The notes under the pieces are model-generated. The model searched no databases. It was given only the letters and a program-made list of their open reading frames with translations, and was not told the origin of the DNA. 64,000 nt of DNA from assembly GCA_033060915.1 (NCBI GenBank), contig CM065378.1, positions 56,407,001-56,471,000 of the forward strand, read 5' to 3'. This stretch comes from Euryodendron excelsum (Eukaryota; Streptophyta; Magnoliopsida; Ericales; Pentaphylacaceae). The position numbers and the translations under genes were made by a program. Shown here in pieces: positions 1 to 12,900 of this stretch. The stretch's first letter is position 1. Each line of letters starts with the position of its first letter.

Positions 1-1250
1 GGAGATTTGTCTTGGTCTCGGCTACCGACAGGAAGGCGAGACAAGTTGTCAGCTACCACGTTTTCTACCCCTTTTTTGTCCCGAATTTCTATATGAAACT
101 CCTGAAGGAGCAGAATCCAACGAATTAGTAGTGGCTTAGCATCTGGCTTGGTGAGTAAGCACTTAAGTGTGGTATGATCAGTATAAACTATAATGAGTGA
201 GTCAACTAAGTAGGATCTAAACTTATCAAGTGCAAAGACCACAATAAGAAGCTCTTTCTCGGTGGTAGTGTAGTTCATTTTCAGGTCATTTAAAGTTTTA
301 CTAGCATAATAAATGGCACATGATTTCTTGTCATTTTGTTGACCAAGCACCGCCCCTATAGCGAAGTCACTCGCGTCACACATGAGTTCGAAAGGTAAAG
401 ACCAATCGGGGGCTTGCATGATGGGTGCAGTGGTCAAGAGCCCTTTTAGCTTGTCAAAAGCTTATTGGCAAGTGGATGTCCATTCAAATGTAACATCTAT
501 GGATAACAAATGACACATAGGACGAGAAATAGTACTACAACCTAAAATGAATCACCGATAAAACCCTGAGTGCCCTAAAAATGAACAAACTCTTTAACAT
601 TTGTAGGGGGTGGAAGGTTCTAAATATGGTCGATCTTAGCTTTGTCAACTTCTATTCCCTCATTTGAAATTATGTGTCCTAACACTATCCCTTGTGTCAC
701 CATAAAGTGACATTTCTCCTAATTAAGGACCAAATTAGTTTCCTTACATCTTTATAAAAATTTTTCCAACTTTTCTAGGCATTGGTCATAGGTATTCCTA
801 TAGCCAGAAAAATCATCCATAAAAACTTTCAAGATTCTTTCTACCATGTCACTGAATAGGCTCATCATGCATCTTTGAAAAGTGGTCGGTGCATTACACA
901 AGCCGAAAGACATTCTTTAATAAGCATACGTGCCAAAAGGACAAGTAAAGGTAGGTTACTTGATCTTTTGGGGCTATTTCAATTTGATTGTAGCCCGAGT
1001 ACCCATCCAAGAAGCAATAATAAGCTCTACCCGACACCCGTTCTATGACTTGATCAAGGAATGCTAATGGAAAGTGGTCTTTGGTGGTGACAGCATTGAG
1101 ACATCTATAATCGATGCACATGTGCCATCCTGTCTAGATTCTAGTTGGTACTAATTCGTCTTTGTCCTTTTTCACCACTGTTACTCCAGACTTTTTAGGA
1201 ACCACTTGAGTGGGGCTCACCCACCTAGAGTCTACTATTAGGTAAATAAT
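1..1250 (-). pseudogene. Ty3/gypsy reverse transcriptase and RNase H, degenerate
   Basis: RNase H (about 1-440) reads open on the minus strand without a start codon, with recognisable [25 protein letters not shown] and [11 protein letters not shown] stretches, so the DAS and YTDH catalytic positions are present. RT (about 450-1200) keeps the CIDYR, TKDHFPLAFLDQ and FLDGYSGYNQI blocks at 894-1121. The polymerase box reads FMDDF near 805-825, where YMDDF is usual; both catalytic aspartates remain. Between these blocks the frame changes and several stops occur (for example near 590-730), so no full pol product is possible. In an intact element this enzyme would copy the RNA genome into DNA inside virus-like particles. 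Confidence 0.85.
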
Positions 1251-1448
1251 ACTTGCATTGAGAAGTTTCAAGACTTCTCCTCTAACTACTTCTTTCATAT
1301 TAGGGTTTAATCGCCTTTGTATTTGATGAATAGGTTTAGCCTATTCCTCTAAGTATATATGATGTGTGCAAACTAATGGGCTAATACCACGTAAATCGGC
1401 AATTGACCACCCTATGGCTTTGCAGTGCTTTAAAAGCACTTTCTTCAA

Positions 1449-2324
1449 TCAATCTTCTTGGCCTTCAGACAGGCTCGAAGATATTACTATTGGGTAAGAT
1501 TCACCATTGCCTAAAAATATATTTAAGAGTAGATGGCAATGGCTTTCGCTCCAGATAGGAGTCTCCACTTCTGATGGTTCAGGTTTACAAGCACTGAGCC
1601 CTAATGGCTCAACATATTGGGTCCAATGACTCACAGACATAGCAGGAATGCACTCTGCTGCTTCCTCATTTATCACTATTTCTTCTAAACACTCTATTTT
1701 CTCATTCTGAATTAAGGCTCTCTCAAGTAGATATGTCAAGAATTCTTTGTTAAAATGTTCTTGTACTAGAAGATCTATCATGCTAATATCCCTTATGTCT
1801 TCACACTCTCCCGGTTTCTTACCCGTGTGGAAGATGTTCATATCTACAGTCATGTTTCCGAAGGATAAGTTCAACTCCCTGCCCCTACAACGAATAATAG
1901 CATTGGATGTTGCTAGGAAGGGATGACCTAAAATGACAGAGATAGGAGAATGATCATTTGAGTTCCCCATAGTGTCTAACATTACAAAATCAACTGAGAA
2001 GTAGAATTTGTCCACTTGGATAAGCACATCTTCCACCCTGCCCCTAGGAATCTTAATTGAACGATCAGCTAATTGTAGGGTGATTATAATAGGTTTCAAC
2101 TCTCCTAACCCTAACTGTTGATAAACAAAATAAGGTAGCAAGTTCACACTAGATCCTAGTTCTAGCAAAACATTATCAACCCTATGATCTCCAATTATGC
2201 TTGGAATGGTTGGACTCCCCGGGTCCTTGTATTTTGGTGGCAGATTTACTTGTAGAACCTTTCTAGTTTCTTGGTTCAGAAAAGAGGCTTCTCTCACAGT
2301 GAGCCATCTCTTAATGGTGCACAA
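1449..2324 (-). pseudogene. Ty3/gypsy aspartic protease region
   Basis: This 291-codon open stretch is the retropepsin-like part of the gypsy polyprotein, which would cleave Gag-Pol. The active-site loop reads LLELGSSVNLLPYFVYQQLG, followed by LQLADRSIKIPRG and, further on, VILGHPFLATSNAIIRCRG, the typical distal strand. The family normally has D-L-G or D-S-G at the active site. Here the aspartate codon reads glutamate (ELGS), which should disable catalysis. The segment stays open although its gag and RT neighbours are broken. The listed start codon is only the first in-frame Met, since the region is part of a polyprotein. Confidence 0.8.
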
Positions 2325-2354
2325 GTCCTTTAAGAACTTTGCACATGAAGGGAT

Positions 2355-4168
2355 CTACTTAATGGCATCTAGGAATAGAATATTGATTTTCACTCGCTTG
2401 AATACCTCATAGATTTCAGAGTTTATTAATTCTTGCTTCGGTTTGGCTAATCTATGAGGATATGGAACATATGACAAATCTTCTATATCAATGTTTGCTG
2501 ATTTATCCCTAGACTCATCTTCCCTAGGCTTCTTTCCTAACTCCTCCACTACCTCTTTAGGATTGTCTCTATCCTTTTCTGATGTTTTTTCTAATCTCTC
2601 GCTAGTGTCCTCCCCCGGTGCAGAATCTTTACTTAGAATAGTTTTATCTATGGCTTTTCCGTTCCTTAAGGTGGTTACTACTTGAACTTACTCATGATTT
2701 GGCAGATTTGGATTTATCTCCACACCATGAGCTTGCCTATTAGGATTGGGTAATGGTTGTGCAGGGAATGTGCTTTTTTCTTTGGTTAATGATTGGGCAA
2801 ACAAAGTCTTTAACTCTTCTATGGATTTATCAAGCCTAGCATTAGTTGCTTGTTGTACCTGTATAAATTGGATCAAAGGATCCTCTACAAGTCTCAAAGG
2901 AGGTGGTCTATAAACGTTTGTTGTTGGTGTTTGAAATTGTTGACCTTATGCCTGGTATTGATTAGGGGGACCATTAAATTGTTGCGGTTGTTGGAATTGT
3001 TGGGGTGCTGAGTTACCATCATTCCTCCAACTGAAGTTGGGATGGTTCGTCCACCCTGGGTTATATGTAGGTTCATATGGGTTTCTTTGTCCTTGTGGGG
3101 CTTGTGTTGGTTTACTATAAGGGGCAATAGCATTTACTTCACCATGCAACACTTCCTTAAAGGTTGGAATTGTGGGACAAAGATCTGTCCTATGCTCATT
3201 ACTATCGCACACACTATAATTAACTTGGGTTTCACTCTCAACTGCTGTAATTCTTTTCATTTCTAAGGCCTCTAATCGCTTAGTCAATGTGGCTATCTTT
3301 GAATTATCCTCATCTAAATGCCTTAATGGATATATGGTGCTTGTCCTTAAGTTGTTTCTAATATCGGGATTTTAGTCCCTATGGTGTCCCAATCTCTCAC
3401 GTTATTAGCTAGAAAATCAAAGAAATCATAAGCTTCTTATGGAGATTTATCATAGAAAGAACCGTTGCACATTGTCTCTATAAACCTTTTGAGTTTGGGA
3501 GTAAAGGTCGAAAAGAAAGTACTAACCAACCTACATGGGTCTTGTCCATGATGAGGACATGAATTCAAAAGTTCTTTATATCTCTCCCATCTATGATAAA
3601 ATGTTTCATTTTCAAAAGGAGTGAACTGTGAAATTTGGAGACGAATCGCTTCTGTGCGATGCTTAGGAAAGAACTTTTTTAGAAACTCGGCCTGAAGGAC
3701 ATCTCATGACGGAATAGACCTCGGCCTTAAAGAATTTAACATAATTTTAGCTTTGTCCTTTAACGAGAATGGAAACAATTTGAGACGGATGGTCTCGACA
3801 GAGCATGTATTATCAAAACACATGTTACAAACCTCTTCAAATGCTTTAAGGTGGGTATGTGGATTTTCATAATCCATCCCATGAAAATGTGTGATTAGTT
3901 GCATGATATCTGACTTAAGATGGAATGCATTTTGGTCAAGAGATAATATAATGCAAGAGTTTGGAGTCGGTCTTTGTGAGTTAAGATAATCTCTCATAGT
4001 TCTTTGTGGTGGTGCAGGTACTTGGGGTTGTGGGGGTTGCATGTTATTACCCCGAATCCTATTCTCATCATTACCTAGTAAGTGGGTCATGTCAAAGTCT
4101 ATAGGAATTGGTGTAGTATCGGGAAGAACTCTAGATCTAGTGGCGTAAACAGGTGGGGTTGCTCTCAA
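2355..4168 (-). pseudogene. Ty3/gypsy gag, frameshifted
   Basis: The N-terminal part (3704-4168) begins MRATPPVYATRSRV and runs into a retrotransposon gag domain with THFHGM..ENPHTHLKAFEEVC and SLKDKAKIMLNSLRPRSIPS, typical of Athila/Tat Gag. The frame then breaks (stops near 3420-3700). Later pieces at 2946-3287 and 2688-2897 are rich in Q, N and P and include a possible metal-binding remnant, CDSNEHRTDLC. A further open piece (2355-2549) leads toward the protease. Gag would form the particle and bind the RNA. At least three frame changes make it non-coding. The gag start lies about 430 bases inside the primer site. Confidence 0.8.
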
Positions 4169-4595
4169 AAGTCTACCTGAACTGTCCTTCTGCTAAACTG
4201 ACATGTAATGTAATGCATATGAATGCACCAATCTGCCACAACAGTGAAGTAAAGATAAACAACATTTAATTTCAATTTCTAACCGAACCAACAATCTCCA
4301 TATAAAATATCTACCAATTTGCAATTAAACCCTAAACCTCCTCTAAACAAATATAAAATTTATCTAAAAGAAACTAGTAAAATAAAGAAAAGAAAATCTA
4401 ATATGCTCACGGATAGTAGGGATGGAACAAGATTACTCAATTGAGCGATTGAATTTCCTCGTTATTATAGTTTGATGGTGAAACTATTTCTGCAGGAATC
4501 AATTCCTCTCGAGTTCGTTTGCTTTGTTTTTGTTCTTGTATATTTTTATTTTTGCCCTGTTTATTTGGCTTAGCTTAGCTTATTTGCTTTGTAAG

Positions 4596-4613
4596 TCCCC
4601 GGCAACGGTGCCA
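4596..4613 (-). other. Primer binding site, tRNA-Asp type
   Basis: On the minus strand the sequence is TGGCACCGTTGCCGGGGA, complementary to the 3' end of plant tRNA-Asp with one difference from the usual TGGCGCCG. It starts four bases after the LTR end (ATCA then GTTT), which is the expected spacing and fixes the LTR border at 4618. Confidence 0.85.
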
Positions 4614-4617
4614 AAAC

Positions 4618-7600
4618 TGATCGCTCCTGAATAGTACAATTTATATCCACCAGTGTACGGTTGCAATGCAGTAATAATATCTTGGTAAGTCTGAGGCCGA
4701 TCCACAGGGAATACAAGAAATAAACTTAATCTGGCAAAGTCTATAATCAGAACAAAATAACAAAGAGCTCAGAATCAATTAAAATATCAGGGAAGCTTCC
4801 AAAAAGAAAATAAAAATCAATTGTTGAAGATGGTCAATCTAAATTATCAGACAATAAAATTAAACTAATGTTTAGGAATTTGTTCAAATAATATAAAAAA
4901 GTATTGGCAGGGTTTGATTTAGTAATATGCCTGCAGGTAGGTTCCCAAGATAGTTTCCATTAAAGAAACTCAAGATTTGATTACCCTTTTAGAGTCGATA
5001 TTTAGTTATTTACTAGTGTTCATACTAGGGTCCCATTCATACCTGTCCCAGTTTATAAACCTATCTACAACGTATGTTTGAAGCTTAATCAAGAACAGTA
5101 GATTTCTACAGTACTCTTAATAGGAATATATATGCAATTATAATCAATATCCTTATCAGAAATTCTAGGTATACGTATCCCTGCTTGCAAATCAGTCTAT
5201 ACACACATGCTAGATATGATCAAGAATATTATTTTCAAAGATATTTATGGGCAAAAAAATGAATCTTGATCCAAGATCTTGAAATCTTGTAAAATAAATA
5301 ACTATCTTGAATCTCTACTTATAACCTAGTTACTTTCTCAACCCATATCAAAAACGGATTTAGCTACTAAAAAACATGATAAAGAATGCAAGAATGGAAA
5401 TAATAATTAAAGAAAGAAAACGCTGCATTAAAGAAATATAACCTAAAATTCACAATAAGAACAAGAAGAAAAACTAAAGATAAAAACAAAATATTAAAAG
5501 GTTCTCCCTTGAAATATGAAAAGTGTCACACCCCAAAACCCAGCCTATACGGATTTAGGGTACATGACCGGCCAGTAGCAAGGCTACCCAAGGCCGCATT
5601 ACAAAAACTGGTTGATCACCTGTGCATATTCATTTAGAATGATGCATAATTGCGGAAAATAAAACTTTAGATAACTTGAAAATATAATCCGTGTCATACA
5701 TGGTAGAGCTGTGCCTAATCCAAAACATAACATATATAAGGACCAAATCAAGGTCCACCAAAGTTATAACATTATATCATTACAAAACAATGGGTCCAAC
5801 CCTCAAACATTACAAAACATTGGCCCGTGGGCCGTAACTCAAAACCCATATATGGCCTCACTTTAGGGCCTCTCTGATTGGCTTCCTAAAAATCATTTGA
5901 GAAAACGTAAGCTAATGCTTAGTGACTAACAATGATGCATGAGCATGAAAATACCATGGACTACAAATTATGTCTAATGTATAAAACAATAGATAAAACA
6001 TTTATGCATATAAAGCATGAACTTAAAATGTGTAATCATAGGTTTGAAATCATAGATAGCATAAACATCATATGGAAGCATTCTATCGATCCAAAACATG
6101 GTATTATAAAAGAGAGATGAGACATATCTTTGCTCGTGATAAAGCCTAGCATAACTTGTCATAAACATTTGAACATATCATCGTTCTCGTTCTAAAACAT
6201 AAGGGTGTTACAACTCGACATCAGAGCTATGCTCCACATCAGTAACTTTAAATGTCATAAATAGGGCTCTTTAGGTCGTGGGACGTCTCCCGAACATGGT
6301 GACAGTTTATTTTACATCCCCTATCGTAGGACCATTGTTGCTAGTTTAAGGTCCTACCACGAAAGACCTCGAGTTGGCACCATACATTGGAAAAAGTCTT
6401 GTTTCTCTTTCTTGCAAGCATTTTAGTCTATAAGTTTCAATTCATAACATAATATAACTTGCATGCCTTTAAAAGTATGACATCTATAATTGAATATAGC
6501 ATTGATGTATTGAAAACATATGTAAAACATTGTATGATATGGTGTGAATTTAAAACAATTGGAAAGTAGTAGAATTTACTTATGGCATATCGTTACTCAC
6601 CTCTCTTCCATAGAACGGGTGCTAAATAATGTGTTCCTACACAAAATGCATATAGAAGTATAGAAACATTAATAGAAGACTCTAAGGCAAAGCAATGACA
6701 CGTAAACTGAGACTAAACACATAAGTCCCTCAACCTGACTCAACAATATCTCATTCTCACAATAGGAGAACGAGGTTTAACTATAGGACAAAGCCCCGAT
6801 GTTAAATAAGAACTTGAAGTTGAGGTTTGAACATGAAAATCAGAATGTCGACACTTTCATTGAATCCCACCCACCTCTCAACGATGAGTTCACACCCAAG
6901 GCTAGTTCCATTTGAAAATAGGCTTAAAGGCCTTTAATTTGATAGGTCATAGGCCAAAAACACATTTCGGGTGAAGAAGTTATTCCTCACGGAAGGTGGA
7001 CTAAAATTTTAGAAAATAATGTTGCTGGCATGGATTTTAGGTCAAATTCAAACCCCCATTTCTCTCGATCTATAAGGAATTAGAAAAGAAACTTTATATG
7101 GGTACAAAATTCTATGAGTCTAGTTTCTAATGCTTTAAACGGTGCATTAATCTGAGTTTTCTAAAGAAAGTTATGCCTGTTTTACTAAATAGTGTTAGAG
7201 CAAACAGATCGTTCGAATGCCTCGGCAAAATGAACTGGGAGTTCAAACGCCCAAATGGGAATTCAAACTCCAAGAAGAAAATTGGAAAAACCCCTTCTCT
7301 GAGGGTTCGAACTCCCCCCGGGAGAGTTCGAACGCTCAGGCTTATTTTCTACTGTTTGAACTCCATATCGGGATTTCGAACACCCTAATCTGGGTAGACC
7401 TCGAAATTCAACCAAAACATAACCAAAACTCCTCCAAACACAACCAAACCTTCCCAAAACTCTTAGGGCTCAAAGATTAGCCCACAAGGATGATAATAAC
7501 TCAAAATGGGGGAGAAAGAATAATCAAAACAAAGAGATCTAAAGAAGAAATCAAGAACCCTATCATTTCATATATTTAGGAATTTTTCAAACCACCACTC

Positions 7601-8614
7601 CTAATCTTCAACAATCAACCTCAAGCTCTCAAAATCATGCAAATGGGACCTAAGGAATCCCCTAAACTCAATGACAACACTCCTAGATGCATATATACAA
7701 AAACCCAACAAAATTATACAAGATAGATACATGTACGTATATAATTGTAGAGAGAGAAATGGAACCTTACCTTCTTCAAGCTTGGTGAAGTCTTCAATGG
7801 CTTCAATCTCTTTCTTCAAGCCATTTTTGCCTCCTATTTCCTTCTTCTTCTTCTTCTTCTTCTTCTTCTCGACAGGTGAGTGTGTGTGTATTTTGTGTGT
7901 GTGTGTGTGTTGTGTTATGAGAAGAAACGCATGAAAAATAATTCCATGTGTCTCACACCTTCAACACAAGCTACAACACAACTTCTCATTGGTCATTTTT
8001 GACCCAAAAAAAGAAATAATTAACATTAGATATTACATAAACTAGAAATTCTCATTAATATAATTAAATAGAGGTTTGGGATATCACAAAAAGATTCAAA
8101 GCCTCCAAAGCTTGGATGATTCCTCCTTCCAAAACCCAAGAAAAACCCTAGAATTCTTCGTATCCTTCAAAACATAAAACTCCTAAGTCTATTCTACTAC
8201 CTACTAATCTATCCACAACTAAAAATTGAGTTAATCTACAAATCCCGCATCAGTCATACGGACGATTTTCACCGAGCGGTCAGATGGGTTGGGTCACTTC
8301 ATGAAAGTTGTAGGTCTCGAATAGTTATATGAAATCAACATATTATGGGCCTCAATAGCCTTTCTGGTTCGAGAGATATGGGCTTTCAAAGTTCTAGCTT
8401 TGCGTGCTTCAGAAGCTTATACCACAGTTTCAGTAGCTTGTACCTTGACTGCAACCTCTTGAAACCTATTATTAAATTGCACCCGAAATCACTCCATTTA
8501 AGCTCAAAACCTACATAAATCATTATAAACTTAATTAATATAAAAACATAACCAAAAAGACATATACTCATAAACTAATACTAACAAAGTACTAATTAAG
8601 GCCTTATAATTGCA
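4618..8614 (-). repeat. 5' LTR of the gypsy element, split by an insertion
   Basis: In plus coordinates the LTR begins TGATCGCTCCTGAATAG beside the primer site and probably ends at TTGCA near 8614. Without the 2,565-bp insertion and its 5-bp duplication it is about 1.43 kb, a normal size for Athila LTRs. The plus-strand left edge is firm because of the PBS. The right edge is tentative, because the other LTR is outside the window. Confidence 0.65.
5524..8088. mobile_element. Solo LTR (probable Ty3/gypsy) with AAAAG target duplication
   Basis: The segment starts TGTCACACCCCAAAACCC and ends GGGATATCACA, a TG...CA element with an imperfect inverted terminus. AAAAG lies immediately before it (5519-5523) and after it (8089-8093), a perfect 5-bp target duplication. 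It interrupts the gypsy 5' LTR, whose sequence resumes at 8094. No gag or pol sequence, PBS or PPT is seen inside, so a solo LTR of 2,565 bp fits best. It contains a (TTC)n run near 7845-7870 and a (GT)n run near 7877-7910. TGTCACACC ends and LTRs over 2 kb are common in Tekay/Del-type chromoviruses, but the lineage is inference. Confidence 0.75.
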
Positions 8615-8883
8615 CTTTTGAAGTGCAATCTGTACCAAAGGGGTTCAAACTGCAACCAAGTCCACAGATACCATAAGATTTTAGCCTATATAGACTGGAA
8701 ACTGTTAGCTCAGGCCACCAATTCATTCGTCATAAGATGGAATGACCCTCGCTCCACCGCAAAGCCGACAACCAACAATCTGAAGCAAACAACCCACTGC
8801 AGAGATGTCCACAACAACTGAAGAGAATGCCCACACAGATAAGAGAAGCAACACCCAATTAATGCACACCACGGATGGTTAGT

Positions 8884-8895
8884 GCTCTGATACCA
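8884..8895 (-). other. Primer binding site, initiator tRNA-Met
   Basis: The minus strand reads TGGTATCAGAGC, an exact match to the usual plant initiator-Met PBS. It lies two bases from the LTR terminus CA at 8898. Confidence 0.8.
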
Positions 8896-8897
8896 AC

Positions 8898-9929
8898 TGT
8901 CATGGGCTTGCTAGCCGGGCACCACACAGTGACAGTAATGCGACCCGCCATGATCATACGCAGCGGAACTAACTTGTTAGACGACTATGCACAAAGCAAT
9001 AGTCCTGCCAAACTCAAACACCGAGTCATAAAATTATGCGCTTGTCCAGGATCCATCCATAATGCCTTGCACATCTTGTTAAGCTTCGTCCTCCAATGCT
9101 CAAGCCTTTCGGCTAACCCAAGTTATATGCGATAGCAACGCCATTCTCAAATGCACGCACACATGACAAGTAATGTGCTTAGCGCTAGTCCCTCCCAAAA
9201 CACAAGCAAAATCCTAATGTGCAACCGGACATGCGCATGAGCCAAGCTTCACCCGTTAAGCACGATTCCTCCATCCATGAAGCTCTTAATACCTTACGCC
9301 AAAATTGTTGCCCGCAAGGAAAGGCACCACCAAAGAGCAACCGAAAAGCCACAACATAGTGTCCCGCGATGCTAATGCTAGCCAAACCAAGTGGCTGTGT
9401 GCACAAGCTTGAACCCAATGCGCAAGTGCATACGAGACACACGGCATGCAAATGTGCACACTGAGGCCCAATCCATCATGAGCATAAGCCCTGCCACAAT
9501 ACGGATGCGGCATAGCTGGTGCAAATATCACAACCTCATCCTTGACGCCAATGCCCAACATCTGTCCCACCGGACACAATGCCGTCCATGTAGGCCCTTA
9601 ACTAGCATGAGGACTACAGTCACATGCCACAGTCGACCCCCAAGTCTCGCCCACTCCCATGGGGGACTCACTTGAGTGTTGTCCCTCTCGGTAGCACCAG
9701 GAGGTGGTAGAGTCAATACTAGGACCCCCCTTATAATAACATTCTGAGCCATCTCCAAACTTGCAGGAGAAAATATCCTGCCCCCTCGAGGAGTCATAAT
9801 TCATAAATCAAATAAATGTGAAAAATATAAATTACGAGATTGACATGTCATCGGCCAACCATGCTTATACATGCCCCACACCAAGGTTCCTCGCAGTCCC
9901 AAATGTGTCACGAATGGCAGCCCATGACA
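8898..9929 (-). repeat. LTR with 11-bp inverted ends
   Basis: The LTR is bounded by TGTCATGGGCT and AGCCCATGACA. It is more GC-rich than its surroundings. The five bases outside the right end are TAGAG; the partner duplication is not available. Confidence 0.7.
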
Positions 9930-12900
9930 TAGAGTGATATAAAAAATAAACTATGCCACTAGTGGTGTTCACCTTTTATGCATATCCATATATATGAGCA
10001 TACTGCCTTTAACATATGATGGGAAGACAAAAAGTGTTTCATGCAAAGGATAATAATTGTAGTGCTTTAGGTGAGACCGAAGCAGAAAAAAAAGGAGATT
10101 AGGGGGACTGCTGCGACTGTCAAATTTGTATATATTTTGTAATGATCTATTGGTTGGCTAAGAGGGAAGGGTGAGTCGGTTCACCACTGAACCGCGGGCA
10201 TTTAGAGGTGACGGTGTTGTTCAATCTTTGGCATGGATACAGCGGGTTTGATTCCGGAGGAGTATCGCAGCTGTGGGTTGGCTTGAGAGAGTTTGTGGTG
10301 GCCTCGGTTGTTGCCATGGCATAATGGAGGCGTTGGGTTTGCCGCAGAGCTGCTGGCTGCGGGTGTTTGTCGTGGAGCTTAGGCTCCCTCAGAAAAATAT
10401 TATTATTATTATCTCACAAGATGCAACAGGGTGAGATTGGGGGAGGAGGGAGAGTAAAGATCAACGGCGGAGACGGTCTCGCTGGTGCTAACTTTTTATT
10501 TTTATTTTTAAATTAAGGAAAATGATCTTCTTTCGAATGATTATGGTAGGCCCATGTTGGACTTTGGCTGTCAGGTGAGTAGCTAAGAAGGGAGTAAATA
10601 TAGATATAAGTGAGTAGTGGGTCGCCTATTGCATAATTATATACATTTTTATTCTAACCACAAAAGATACTATTGGCATGGACAAGCAATACCTCATCTG
10701 TGTATTATCATATTCATGCATGTGATAAATTGCATGTAAACTGGTCATTTGATTTCTTAAGCATGCGTGTGACAGCTTATATAAATTTAGCAGAGTGAGA
10801 AATGATGTATTTGTGATGTGATCCTGTAGTAAATCACTTCAAGAGTCCAAGTAAGTCAACTATGTGAGCTCCTCCCACTTTCGAATGTGTATATTATCAT
10901 GTGGAAAAAAAAAAAAAAAAAAAGGCCGGAGGGTGCAGTTTCTTTACCATCAGCCCATATGATGTTACGCATCCATGACACATACTGATATAAATGAAGA
11001 TATATGTAGCGGCGTGCAGAGTGAATGAGGGTGTTAACTAGGTGCCTATCAGGAGAGAAATGACATGATTCTATTCTATTATACAGGTGGTATATGAATG
11101 GCCAAGCAAACAAACCCTCAAACTGCCCCACGAATATATAAAAAAAATTACTAGTCTTGCTGCAATGGACAGTGTTGTCCATCTGGGTTTTTGCTGGAAT
11201 GCCAAACAAATATTATGCTTCATATATATATATATATTCGTGTAGGCACAATGTGGGCAAACATTAAGCATCAAGCCAGAGTAGGTGAAGACCTGAGTCG
11301 ACTCTCTGTTTGCAAAGAATACTGTTATTGGAAAGAATCACCTTTCATGTGAGCGCAATATAACAATTCACACTGGGTCTAAAGCTTATGGTGTCAAACC
11401 ACTTTACACAACCATATAGATTACCAGACCCAAGAACTAACAACTCGGGTTTTCTATCAAAGCATATTTATATAAATTGATAAACAATTAAAAGATATAA
11501 ATATAAACAACACAAGATAAAATTAACGAGCGAAATAAATTCAAATCATAGAGTGTAAGTGTAGACCTTATCAGATCTGTAAACATTACAGGTGACGGGT
11601 TACTATCGTAGGGTACCAAATTGACTTCGGAGCCATCCTGAATGGAGGCTCATTATTAGAGTCAAGTTGGACTGGAAGCAACTGTGAGAGGGAGAAGAGG
11701 AAGAGTGCCCTTTGACTATAAGAGATAATGAACAATGGTGGTGGTTCGCTAGGCTCAAGGTTATCTTGAGAGGCAGTGTTACTACTTTTGTTGGAAGGCA
11801 TCAAAAAATGAATGTCACTCTTCCTCAATGGATTGTAATGTGAGAGACCTTAGAGGTTGTGAGTGTACGTGTACTCTCTAAGAAGTATGACAATCATTCA
11901 GTGATTACCAAACCAAGCAAAGAGTGGAAGAGAGAAGATCAATGGCATCCTAAGAGAGCGAGAACAGTGAACTGTAGATAGCTTGATGGGTTAGTGGACT
12001 CTGCCCCTCGTGTTCTCTTCTTTGGTACCATAGATAGCGAGTATTGCTCTTCCCCAATGGAGTATTGTGTGTAAAGTAGTGTGAAGAGTGAGTGGTCAAA
12101 CCTGTAGAGGGTGACCCTTTGAAAAGTTAACGATAGACGCTGTCTAGGCGGAGGACCACCAGAGGTGGAGGAGAGAGTTGAGGCGGTCCTAGAAAGAGAG
12201 AGGGTGGTAGTGTCCCAAACGAACTTGGAGAGACTGAGAGATTCTCAAGGATTGGTGGTGAGCATTTAATGTGGAATGAATGTCTTGTCAATGGTAAGTA
12301 AAGACTCCCTTTATATTGGTGAGGGAGATACTTCATGATTGGTTATTCAATTGTCGAGATTTTCAGTGATTAGCTTCTCAAACCTGAGACAGAGCCCTTT
12401 GTTGATTGGCTCCTCAGTGTAAAGCTTCTCGAAGAATGATATTCTGAATGTTAACTCTGTAACTCTGTAGGCGACAGTGATTCAGACGATTCAGGCATTA
12501 AATGCGCTTTGTTGTTTGCTTGGAGATCTCCCTCTCTCTAAGACCGGCCGGAGGGGCGAGGCCCCTCGGCGAACTCTTAACTCTAGCCTCCAATACAATT
12601 ATCTCCTAATGATCCCGTGCAGGGTTTCCTAGGTCCTGCTCCTAACCTAGGTTATGGAGATATGCTTGGTTATGGAGAATTATGCTAAGTATGGAGATGC
12701 GCTCGACAAAGAGGTTCCATGGCCAAGCCAGTAGATGCCAAGTGCGAAGCCATGAGCCGACGTCACGGAGAAGGTGTCTCGAGGTCACTATAGGCGAGGG
12801 ACTCTTGATGTCTTATCTCAAAGGAGGCGCTCTTCGCGCTATCCTCAGTGAATGAGCTGTCCTGGTGCACACGTCTTGGTAGGTTGCGACGTGGAGCCAA

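Larger units (their letters stand above)
1..8614 (-). mobile_element. Ty3/gypsy retrotransposon (Athila/Tat-like), 5' portion, cut by window edge
   Basis: Read on the minus strand from right to left, this stretch gives a long LTR, a tRNA-Asp primer site, gag, an aspartic protease, reverse transcriptase and RNase H. That is the Ty3/gypsy domain order. The integrase and 3' LTR would lie left of base 1. Gag and RT are broken by stops and frameshifts, so the copy is dead. The long LTR, the tRNA-Asp PBS and a protease of the 'LGxSVNLLPY' type point to the Athila/Tat branch. The LTR is interrupted by another insertion at 5524-8088. The right border near 8614 is inferred from a terminal CA and the change of sequence character; the matching target duplication is off-window. 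Confidence 0.85.
8615..9929 (-). mobile_element. 5' end of a minus-strand LTR retrotransposon with Met-tRNA PBS
   Basis: A 1,032-bp LTR (8898-9929) has perfect 11-bp inverted ends, TGTCATGGGCT and its complement. On its left is GCTCTGATACCA (8884-8895), the minus-strand primer site complementary to initiator tRNA-Met. About 270 bp of internal leader follow leftwards, then the gypsy LTR starts. The likely history is that the gypsy element inserted into this older element, leaving the rest of it left of the window. No coding domain is visible. The overlapping ORFs in the LTR (9185-9804) are on both strands and match nothing. Confidence 0.7.

Noticed and set aside
7173..7934. Small frames with Ser/Phe-rich or microsatellite-encoded parts
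   Set aside because: They are inside the solo LTR and partly translate (TTC)n and (GT)n runs.
9185..9804. Several overlapping 68-97-codon frames on both strands
   Set aside because: They lie inside an LTR of higher GC content and share no protein-like motif.
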